Positions 15,515 to 22,621 of a DNA stretch of 64,000 nucleotides are shown here, piece by piece. The notes beneath the pieces are model-generated. The model ran no database searches, was not told the origin of the DNA, and saw nothing but the letters and a program-made list of their open reading frames with translations. A program made the translations under genes and the position numbers. The stretch spans positions 1 through 64,000 of the forward strand of contig NZ_FWZX01000027.1 of assembly GCF_900177295.1 (NCBI RefSeq), given 5' to 3'. Every line of letters starts with the position of its first letter. Position 1 is the first letter of the stretch. Source of the stretch: Tistlia consotensis USBA 355 (GTDB lineage Bacteria; Pseudomonadota; Alphaproteobacteria; Kiloniellales; DSM-21159).

Positions 15515-16864
15515 TCAGCCCTCGGCCTGCTGCTTCATCCAGCGCTCGAGCCAGTGGATGTCGTAGTTGCCGTCGATGAAATCGGGCTGCGAGATCAGCT
15601 TCTGGTGCAGCGGCGTCGTCGTCGCGATGCCGTCGATCACCATCTCCTCCAGGGCCCGGCGCAGCCGCATCAGGCACTCGTTGCGGGTGTTGCCGTGGAC
15701 GATCAGCTTGGCGACCAGGCTGTCGTAGTACGGCGGCACCCGATAGCCGGCGTAGAGGTGGCTGTCGACGCGCACACCCAGGCCGCCGGCCTGGTGGTAG
15801 TCGGTGACCAGGCCGGGCGAGGGCGCGAAGGTCGTCGGGTCCTCGGCGTTGAGCCGGCACTCGATGGCGTGGCCGTTGATCTTGATGTCTTCCTGGCGGA
15901 TGTCCAGGGTCGCGCCGGCGGCGACCCGGATTTGCTCGCGGACCAGGTCGATGCCGGTGATCGCCTCGCTGATCGGATGCTCGACCTGCAGGCGGGTGTT
16001 CATCTCGATGAAGAAGAACTCGCCGTTCTCGTAGAGGAACTCCAGGGTGCCGGCCGAGCGGTAGCCGAGCCTGTGCATGGCCTTGAGCGCGATCTCGCCG
16101 ATGCGCGCGCGCTCGGCGGCGTTGAGCGCCGGCGAGGGCGCCTCCTCGAGCAGCTTCTGGTGGCGGCGCTGCATCGAGCAGTCGCGCTCGCCCAGGTGCA
16201 CGACGCCGCCCTGGCCGTCGGCCAGGATCTGCATCTCGATGTGCCGCGGCTGGCCGAGATAGCGCTCCATGTAGACCTGGTCGTTGCCGAAGGCCGCCTT
16301 GGCCTCGGCGCGCGCCATCGAATAGGCCTGCATCAGCTCGCCCTCGTGCAGGGCGACCTTCATGCCGCGACCGCCGCCGCCGGCGGCGGCCTTGATCAGC
16401 AGCGGGAAGCCGACCTGCTCGGCGACCTTGCGCGCCTGGGCCTCGCCCTCGACCGCGCCGTCCGAGCCGGGCACCACCGGGATGCCGAGCTCGCGCGCGG
16501 CTTCCTTGGCGCGCACCTTGTCGCCCATCAGGGCGATGTGCTCGGGGCTCGGGCCGATGAAGACGTAGCCGTGCTCCTCGACCATCGCAGCGAAGTCGGC
16601 GTTCTCGGACAGGAAGCCGACGCCCGGATGGATCGCGTCGGCGCCGGTGATCGTCGCGGCCGAGAGGATCGCCGCCATGTTGAGGTAGCTCTTGGCCGGC
16701 TGCGGCGGGCCGATGCAGACCGACTCGTCGGCGAGCCGCACGTGCATGGCGTCGGCGTCGGCGGTCGAGTGGACGGCGACGGTCGCGATGCCCATCTCGC
16801 GGCAGGCGCGATGGATGCGCAGCGCGATCTCCCCGCGGTTGGCGATCAGGACCTTCTCGAACAT
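15515..16864 (-). CDS. accC: Acetyl-CoA carboxylase biotin carboxylase subunit AccC
   Basis: A 449-residue ATP-grasp enzyme that carboxylates biotin on AccB using bicarbonate and ATP, the first step of fatty acid synthesis. Diagnostic motifs are FEKVLIANRGEIALRIHRAC, GPSPEHIALMGDKV, the Gly-rich ATP loop KAAAGGGGRGMK, RDCSMQRRHQKLLEEAPSP, FFIEMNTRLQVEHPISEAITG and ECRLNAEDP. Full length for the family. It follows accB by 16 bp and is certainly co-transcribed with it. Convergent with the SnoaL-like gene, 14 bp apart. Confidence 0.98.
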   Translation of the reverse strand: MFEKVLIANRGEIALRIHRACREMGIATVAVHSTADADAMHVRLADESVCIGPPQPAKSYLNMAAILSAATITGADAIHPGVGFLSENADFAAMVEEHGYVFIGPSPEHIALMGDKVRAKEAARELGIPVVPGSDGAVEGEAQARKVAEQVGFPLLIKAAAGGGGRGMKVALHEGELMQAYSMARAEAKAAFGNDQVYMERYLGQPRHIEMQILADGQGGVVHLGERDCSMQRRHQKLLEEAPSPALNAAERARIGEIALKAMHRLGYRSAGTLEFLYENGEFFFIEMNTRLQVEHPISEAITGIDLVREQIRVAAGATLDIRQEDIKINGHAIECRLNAEDPTTFAPSPGLVTDYHQAGGLGVRVDSHLYAGYRVPPYYDSLVAKLIVHGNTRNECLMRLRRALEEMVIDGIATTTPLHQKLISQPDFIDGNYDIHWLERWMKQQAEG

Positions 16865-16880
16865 CGGCCGCTCCGCTCCG

Positions 16881-17342
16881 TCAGCCGATGACCATCAGCG
16901 GTTCGCCGAACTCGACCGGCTGGCCGTCCTGGATCAGGATCTCCTTGACCGTCCCGGCGTGCGGCGCCGGCAGCGCGTTCATCACCTTCATGGCCTCGAT
17001 GATCATCAGGGTCTGGCCCTTCTCGACCCGGCCGCCGACCGACACGAAGGTCGCGGCGCCCGGCTCCGGCGCCAGGTAGGCGGTGCCGACCATCGGCGAG
17101 CTGACCGTGCCCTCGGCGGGGCCGGCGGCGGGCGCCGGAGCGCCGGCGGCCGGCAGGGCCGCGGCCGGCTGGACCGGCAGGGCCTGGGCCGGCGGCAGGG
17201 CGGCCTGGACGACCGGCGCCGCGTGGCGCGCGACGCGCAGGCGCCGCTCGCCCTCGGCGACCTCGATCTCGCTGAGGCCTGTCTCCTCCAGCAGCCCGGC
17301 CAGGGTGCGCAGGGCCTCTTCGTCGATCGGGAACTTCGTCAT
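16881..17342 (-). CDS. accB: Acetyl-CoA carboxylase biotin carboxyl carrier protein AccB
   Basis: A 153-residue carrier with an N-terminal helical region (IDEEALRTLAGLLEETGLSEIEV), an Ala/Pro linker (about 42-76) and a C-terminal biotinyl domain. The biotinylated lysine is K119 in EAMKVMN. Partner of AccC in the soluble biotin carboxylase complex. The 209 bp upstream, before the DsbA-like gene, contain no gene; in many Alphaproteobacteria aroQ (3-dehydroquinate dehydratase) sits there. The start ATG at 17342 gives the normal N-terminus. Confidence 0.97.
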   Translation of the reverse strand: MTKFPIDEEALRTLAGLLEETGLSEIEVAEGERRLRVARHAAPVVQAALPPAQALPVQPAAALPAAGAPAPAAGPAEGTVSSPMVGTAYLAPEPGAATFVSVGGRVEKGQTLMIIEAMKVMNALPAPHAGTVKEILIQDGQPVEFGEPLMVIG

Positions 17343-17551
17343 GCGTGGGAACCTATCGTTGTGCTGTCGAGCCGGCGCCGGGGCCCGCCGCAGACGGCGC
17401 GCGGCCGCAGCCTTTGCAGGTCGGGTCGGTCGAGCTCAAGGACCCGCGCGCGCTCCGCCAAGGCAGTGGTCCTCCGCAGCGTCTGGCTTTCCCCTAGAAG
17501 GACGCTAGAGCTAGCACGCGCCGCCGTACCGGAGCAACGGGCGGCGCCCGC

Positions 17552-18340
17552 TCAGCCCTGGCGGGCCTGCTTGACCATCTGGCGGAACTGCTCCATCGGC
17601 AGGGCGCCGGGAACCAGCTGGTCGCCGATCACGAAGGCCGGCGTGCCGCGGATGTCGAGCTTCTCGGCCAGGTCGTAGTTGTCGGACAGCTGCTTCTCGA
17701 TCGCCGGATCGGCCATGTCGGCCTTCAGCTTGTCGAGGTCCAGGCCGACGCCGGCGGCGATCGCGTAGATCGTCTTGTCGTCGAGCGGCGCCTTGTTCTG
17801 CATCATCGCCCAGTGGAAGGCCTGGTACTTGCCCTGGCGCTTGGCGGCGAGCGCGGCCTTGGCGCCGACGATCGAGGCCGGGCCGAGGATCGGGAACTCC
17901 TTCATGACCATGCGGATCCGGCCGTCCGCCTTGACCTCCTGCTGCAGGCCGGGCGCGACGTGCTTGCAGTAGCCGCACTGGTAGTCGAAGAACTCGACGA
18001 CCGTGATGTCGCCGTCCGGGTTGCCGAGCACCGGATCCTTCGGATCGTCGCGCAGGGCGGCGAGGTTCTGCTTCACGGCCTGCTGCTGGCGCGCCTCGTC
18101 GGCCGCCTGCTGGCGCTCCTTCAGCTTCTGCACCGCCTCGACGATGACCTCGGGATGAGCCAGCAGGTAGTCGTGGATCAGGCCCTCGATCGCCGCCTTC
18201 TGGCCGGGATCGAGCGCCGGCGTCGACTGCTGGGCGGCGGCCGGCGCGGCCAGGCCGAGGCTCCCGGCGAGCAGGGCGGCGGCGAGCATCAGGCCGCCGG
18301 CCAGCGCGGGGGCGACGGGCGGCAGGAAGCGAGAGGGCAT
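17552..18340 (-). CDS. DsbA-family thiol:disulfide oxidoreductase, periplasmic
   Basis: A 262-residue protein with a signal peptide (MPSRFLPPVAPALAGGLMLA..., cleavage near AAAQQ at about 37), a helical N-terminal extension rich in Gln/Glu/Lys (45-100), and a thioredoxin fold. The active site is C122-G-Y-C125 within VVEFFDYQCGYCKHV, and the cis-Pro loop is RGTPAF. CGYC and the long helical extension resemble the alphaproteobacterial ScsC/DsbA-like group that oxidises or isomerises periplasmic proteins. It starts 32 bp after the M48 protease stop and is likely co-transcribed with it. Confidence 0.93.
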   Translation of the reverse strand: MPSRFLPPVAPALAGGLMLAAALLAGSLGLAAPAAAQQSTPALDPGQKAAIEGLIHDYLLAHPEVIVEAVQKLKERQQAADEARQQQAVKQNLAALRDDPKDPVLGNPDGDITVVEFFDYQCGYCKHVAPGLQQEVKADGRIRMVMKEFPILGPASIVGAKAALAAKRQGKYQAFHWAMMQNKAPLDDKTIYAIAAGVGLDLDKLKADMADPAIEKQLSDNYDLAEKLDIRGTPAFVIGDQLVPGALPMEQFRQMVKQARQG

Positions 18341-18372
18341 CTTGGGCGGTCTCCCCGGAATGGTCCGGCCGT

Positions 18373-19740
18373 TCACTGCTTGTCGGCCCGGTCCTGGTTG
18401 CGTTTGGCGATGTCGGCGATGTCGGCGGCGCGCAGCCAGCCGGTCGAGTTCTCGGCGAGCAGCGACTTGGCCCGCTCGGCCTGGCCGCGGGCGTCGCGCC
18501 AGTTGCCGCGGGCGAAGTTGTACTCGGCCATCGACAGCGCAGCCATGCCGTCGTTGCCGAGCCGGCCGTTGGCGATCGCCGAGAGCCGCCAGGCCGAGGC
18601 GTCGTCGGGCTCGTGGGCCAGGACCTTCGACAGGTTGGCGAGCGCCGCCTTGTCCATTGCCGGGCTGTTGTCCTGGATCTGCACGAAGGCGAGCTGCAGG
18701 CGCAGCTGCGGCTCTTCCGGCAGCAGGTCGACCGACTTCTGGTAGGCGGCCTGCGCCTCGGGAATCTTGCCGGTCTCGAGCAGCACCTGGCCCTTCAGCT
18801 CGCGGAAGTAGGGGTCCTGGGGGCGCTCGGCGATCAGCGCGTCGATCTGCTTCAGGGCGTCGGGAATCGAGCCGTTCTTGTAGGTCGAGATGGCCCGGGC
18901 GTAGCGCGCCGGCAGGCTGGTGTCGCTCGGCGGATAGGCGCGCGCGACCGCGGCCGGCGCTTCCAGGTAGCCGATCAGCTTGGCCTTCATGCGGGCGTGC
19001 ATCTCGACCCACTCGGGCGGATAGGGCTTGTTCCTGTAGGGCGACTCCTTGACCGCCTCCTCCAGGAAGTTGATGCGGGTGTCGGTCAGCGGATGGGTCG
19101 AGAGATAGGGGTCCTGGTGGATCGCGTTGAGCACCCGCTGGCCTTCCAGCTTGCGCATGAAGTCGAGCAGGCCCTCGGGATTGTCGTGGGCGCCGCGCAT
19201 GAAGGTCACCGCGGCCTGGTCGGCGGCGTGCTCCTGGCCCTGGCTGTAGGACATGTAGTTCTTGATCGCGATGTCGTTGCCGATCGTCGCGCCCGCGCGC
19301 ATCGCCCCCGGATTGCCGGTCAGCAGGGCCGCGCCGATGCCGAGCAGCGTCGCCGCCAGGCTGGTCATCCGCGCGTTGGCGATCTCGTCGCGCATGCGGT
19401 TCATGTGGCCGCCGGCGACGTGGCCGGCCTCGTGGGCGATCACGCCGATCACCTCGCCCGGGCCGTCGGTCGCGATCAGGAAGCCGCTGTTCAGGAAGAT
19501 TCGCTGGTCGGTGGTCGCGAAGGCGTTGAGGTGCGGGTCCTCGACCAAGTAGATGGTGACCGTGTTAGGGTTCAGCCCGGCCGCCTGGAGGATGGGAGTG
19601 ATAAAGGTGCGAATGGTGTTCTCGATCTCGGCGTCGCGCAGCAGCTTCATCTGCGCGGCGAAAGCCGGCGCACCCGACGAGACGGCCAGCGTCACGGCGA
19701 GGGCGAGGACCGCCAGACGGTTCGAAAATCTCCTCAGCAA
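18373..19740 (-). CDS. M48 family metalloprotease with C-terminal TPR repeats (BepA/YfgC-like)
   Basis: A zinc metalloprotease of about 455 residues, predicted periplasmic. The signal peptide is LRRFSNRLAVLALAVTLAVSS...AFAAQ. The zinc site is HEAGH in GVIAHEAGHVAGGHMNRM, with the third ligand Glu in SQGQEHAADQAAV. The C-terminal half carries TPR-type repeats (for example RYARAISTYKNGSIPDALKQIDALIAERPQDPYF). By analogy with BepA it would handle outer-membrane protein assembly or degrade stalled proteins. The TTG at 19740 is chosen because AAAGGAG lies 12 bases upstream; a GTG at 19761 is the alternative. Downstream is the DsbA-like gene. Confidence 0.93.
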   Translation of the reverse strand: MLRRFSNRLAVLALAVTLAVSSGAPAFAAQMKLLRDAEIENTIRTFITPILQAAGLNPNTVTIYLVEDPHLNAFATTDQRIFLNSGFLIATDGPGEVIGVIAHEAGHVAGGHMNRMRDEIANARMTSLAATLLGIGAALLTGNPGAMRAGATIGNDIAIKNYMSYSQGQEHAADQAAVTFMRGAHDNPEGLLDFMRKLEGQRVLNAIHQDPYLSTHPLTDTRINFLEEAVKESPYRNKPYPPEWVEMHARMKAKLIGYLEAPAAVARAYPPSDTSLPARYARAISTYKNGSIPDALKQIDALIAERPQDPYFRELKGQVLLETGKIPEAQAAYQKSVDLLPEEPQLRLQLAFVQIQDNSPAMDKAALANLSKVLAHEPDDASAWRLSAIANGRLGNDGMAALSMAEYNFARGNWRDARGQAERAKSLLAENSTGWLRAADIADIAKRNQDRADKQ

Positions 19741-19789
19741 GATCGCATCGCTCCTTTGCACAGGCGAAGGTAGGCGCGGCCGGCCGCGC

Positions 19790-21355
19790 TTGCAACGCGC
19801 GCCCGCTCAAAGCTTCGTGGGCCTGCTGGGACTCGCACTGGCCCTGCCGCTGGCCGCCTGCGACACGACGCCCGAGCCCGGCAAGGTCGCGCTGGTCGAG
19901 GGCTTCGCCGGCCTGGTCGCCGCCGACGAGCCCAACGCCACGGTGGTCGGCCGCGAGATCCTGGCCAACAACGGCACGGCGATCGACGCCGCGGTCGGCA
20001 TGGGCTTCGCCATGGCGGTGACCCTGCCGTCGCGGGTCGGCCTGGGCGGCGGCGGCGCCTGCCTGGCCTTCGACGGCCAGAAGAAGAAGGCGACGGCGGT
20101 CACCTTCGCGCCGGTCGGCAACGACTTCGGCGGCGTCGCCCCGGGCCTGGCCCGCGGCCTCGCGGTGCTGCACGCCCAGGGCGGCGTGCTGCGCTGGGAG
20201 CTGGTCGTCTCGCCGGCCGAGAACCTGGCCCGCTTCGGCCACCCGATCAGCCGTGCCTTCGCCAACGACCTCAAGGCCGCCGAGCGGCTGCTCGCCCGCC
20301 GTCCGGACCTCGCGGCGCTGTTCTCGCGCGACGGCCGCCTGCTGCGCGAGGGCGAGAAGCTGGTGCAGCCGGGCATCGCGGCGCTGCTCGGCGGCATCCG
20401 CCAGCGCGGCGGCGTCTACCTGCACAGCGGCGCGGTCGCCGAGCGCCTGGCCAGCGAGGCCAGGGAGCAGGGCATCACCCTCGGCGACGACGAGATCCGC
20501 GGCTTCGTGCCGGGCGTCGGCCCGGCGCTGACCCTGCCGGTCGGCGACGACGTGCTCTACCTGCCGCCGCTGCCGTCGGGCGGCGGCGTGCTGTCCGGCC
20601 AGCTCTGGCAGATGCTGACCGGGGTGCGCGACTGGGACGGCGCCGGCTCCAAGCAGGGCGTGCTGTTCACCGAGGCCGAGATCCGCGCGCTGCTGGCGCG
20701 CAACGCCTGGCCAAAGGCGACCGACATCAAGGGCGTGCCGGGACAGGAGATGATCTCCGAGAAGGCGGCCGAGACGCTGTGGTCCGGCACCCCGACAGGC
20801 AATGCCGTCTACCTGCCGGTGCCCTCGGCCGGCTTCGTCGTCGGCGACCGCTTCGGCAACGCCGTTGCCTGCTCCTTCACGCTCAACGACTTCTTCGGCA
20901 GCGGCAAGGTCGCGCGCGGCGACGAGCTGATCTACGCCGCCCCGCCGCCGCCGGGCACGGCCAATGCGCCGACCCTGGTGACCGCCCTGGTCGGCAACGA
21001 GAACACCGGCAAGCTGCGCCTGGCGATGTCGGTCGCGGGCGGCGACCTGGCGCCGGGCACCTTCTTCCAGGTCGCGCGGCCGACCCTGGAGGGCACCTAC
21101 AAGCTGCCCGACGCCGTCGACCTGCCGCGCATCGGCCGGCTGCCGAACGGCAAGCTGGTCGCCGAGGCCGGCTATTCGAGCGCCGGCCTGGAAGCGCTGC
21201 GCGCGACCGGCGAGAAGCCGGAAACGCTCGGTGTGCCGAGCCTGGTCGAGGCCTTCTACTGCCCGGACGGCATCCGCGAGAAGCGCGGCACCTCCGGCGA
21301 CTGCGCCATCGTCTCCGATCCGCGCGGCCACGGCCTGGCCGAGCGCGTCGAATAG
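19790..21355 (+). CDS. Gamma-glutamyltransferase-like lipoprotein with an altered nucleophile
   Basis: A protein of about 521 residues. After a short hydrophobic N-terminus, LALALPLAAC looks like a lipobox, so it is probably a periplasm-facing lipoprotein. GGT-family sequence follows: NNGTAIDAAVGMGFAMAVT, LPSRVGLGGGGACLAFD, and GNAVACSFTLNDFFGSG. In GGT the small subunit begins TTHxSVVD with Thr as nucleophile; the matching segment here is PSAGFVVGDRFGNAV, so the nucleophile would be Ser and the next Thr-His is Ala-Gly. Activity and self-cleavage are therefore doubtful. Start uncertain: TTG at 19790 or GTG at 19817; both lack a clear ribosome site. Divergent from the M48 gene. Confidence 0.78.
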   Translation: MQRAPAQSFVGLLGLALALPLAACDTTPEPGKVALVEGFAGLVAADEPNATVVGREILANNGTAIDAAVGMGFAMAVTLPSRVGLGGGGACLAFDGQKKKATAVTFAPVGNDFGGVAPGLARGLAVLHAQGGVLRWELVVSPAENLARFGHPISRAFANDLKAAERLLARRPDLAALFSRDGRLLREGEKLVQPGIAALLGGIRQRGGVYLHSGAVAERLASEAREQGITLGDDEIRGFVPGVGPALTLPVGDDVLYLPPLPSGGGVLSGQLWQMLTGVRDWDGAGSKQGVLFTEAEIRALLARNAWPKATDIKGVPGQEMISEKAAETLWSGTPTGNAVYLPVPSAGFVVGDRFGNAVACSFTLNDFFGSGKVARGDELIYAAPPPPGTANAPTLVTALVGNENTGKLRLAMSVAGGDLAPGTFFQVARPTLEGTYKLPDAVDLPRIGRLPNGKLVAEAGYSSAGLEALRATGEKPETLGVPSLVEAFYCPDGIREKRGTSGDCAIVSDPRGHGLAERVE

Positions 21356-21378
21356 CCTCCGCGGACGGGTTCCCGGAC

Positions 21379-22542
21379 ATGGCCCTGAAGGTCGGCACCC
21401 GCGGGCGCATCGCGTCCTTCATCGTGATGGACGTGCTGCGCGCCGCCAACGAGCGCCAGGCGGCCGGCGCGGAGGTCCTGCATCTCGAGATCGGCCAGCC
21501 GGGCACGCCGGCGCCGGCGGCCGTGCGCGCGGCGGCGAAGCGGGCGATCGACGAAGAGCCGATCGGCTATACCGACGCCTTCGGCCTGCCGGCCCTGCGC
21601 GGCCGCATCGCCCGGCACTACGCCGAGCGCTACGGCGTCGAGGTCGATCCGGCGCGCGTCGCGGTGACGCCGGGCTCGTCGGGCGGCTTCCTGCTGGCCT
21701 TCCTGGCGGCCTTCGATCCCGGCGACCGGGTCGCCCTGGCCGCGCCCGGCTACCCGGCCTACCGCAACATCCTGACGGCCCTGGACCTGGAGCCGGTGCT
21801 GCTCGGGACCGGGCCGGCCGAGCGCTACCAGCCGACCCCGGAGCTGCTGGAGCGCGCGCAGCGGGAGCGGCCGCTGGCCGGCGTCATCGTCGCCAGTCCC
21901 TCGAACCCGACCGGCACGATGCTCGGCGCGGCGGAGATGGCGGCGCTCTCCGGCTGGTGCCGGGACGCCGGGGTGCGGCTGATCTCGGACGAGATCTACC
22001 ACGGCATCGGCTACGGCAGCCGGCCGGTCTGCGCCCTGGAGCAGGACGCCGAGGCGATCGTCGTCAACTCCTTCTCGAAGTACTACTCGATGACCGGCTG
22101 GCGGCTCGGCTGGCTGGTGCTGCCGGAGGCGCTGGTCCGGCCGGTCGAGTGCCTGGGGCAGAACCTCTTCATCTCGGCCCATGCCGTCTCGCAGCACGCC
22201 GGCATCGTCGCCTTCGACTGCACGGACGAGCTGGACGGCTACGTCGCCGGCTATGCGCGCAACCGCGCCCTGTTGCTCGACCGGCTGCCGGCCGCCGGGC
22301 TCGACCGCCTGGCGCCGGCCGACGGCGCCTTCTACCTCTACGCGGACGTCGGTCACCTGACCAACGACAGCCAGGCCTTCTGCCGCCGCCTGCTCGACGA
22401 GACCGGCATCGCGATCGCGCCCGGCGTCGACTTCGATCCCGAACGCGGCCACCGCACCGTCCGCCTGTCCTTCGCCGGCCCCGAGCGCGACATGGCGCTG
22501 GCCGCCGAGCGTCTGGCCGACTGGCTGAAGCGCGCCGGCTGA
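21379..22542 (+). CDS. Class I/II PLP-dependent aminotransferase
   Basis: A 387-residue fold-type I aminotransferase. Motifs are LEIGQPGTPAPAAVRAA, GYTDAFGLPALRGRIA, VTPGSSGGFLLAF, VASPSNPTGTM, LISDEIYHGIGYG and the PLP lysine K234 in NSFSKYYSMTGWRLGW. The substrate-binding Arg is in HRTVRLSFAG. The subgroup is aspartate/aromatic-like, but the true amino acid substrate cannot be told from sequence alone. The ATG at 21379 is 23 bp after the GGT-like gene, suggesting co-transcription. A strong hairpin terminator follows 26 bp after the stop. Confidence 0.93.
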   Translation: MALKVGTRGRIASFIVMDVLRAANERQAAGAEVLHLEIGQPGTPAPAAVRAAAKRAIDEEPIGYTDAFGLPALRGRIARHYAERYGVEVDPARVAVTPGSSGGFLLAFLAAFDPGDRVALAAPGYPAYRNILTALDLEPVLLGTGPAERYQPTPELLERAQRERPLAGVIVASPSNPTGTMLGAAEMAALSGWCRDAGVRLISDEIYHGIGYGSRPVCALEQDAEAIVVNSFSKYYSMTGWRLGWLVLPEALVRPVECLGQNLFISAHAVSQHAGIVAFDCTDELDGYVAGYARNRALLLDRLPAAGLDRLAPADGAFYLYADVGHLTNDSQAFCRRLLDETGIAIAPGVDFDPERGHRTVRLSFAGPERDMALAAERLADWLKRAG

Positions 22543-22567
22543 TCCCGGGCTCGTCCTGAAACGGCAA

Positions 22568-22593
22568 CGGCCCCCTCCGGTCGGAGGGGGCCG
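22568..22593. terminator. GC-rich hairpin between the aminotransferase and rne
   Basis: CGGCCCCCTCC pairs with GGAGGGGGCCG around a short loop. It lies between convergent genes and is followed by no clear T-run, so it may serve as a bidirectional structure or 3'-end protector. Confidence 0.75.
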
Positions 22594-22621
22594 CTGTCTC
22601 TCGGCCGTATCGGTGGCCGCG

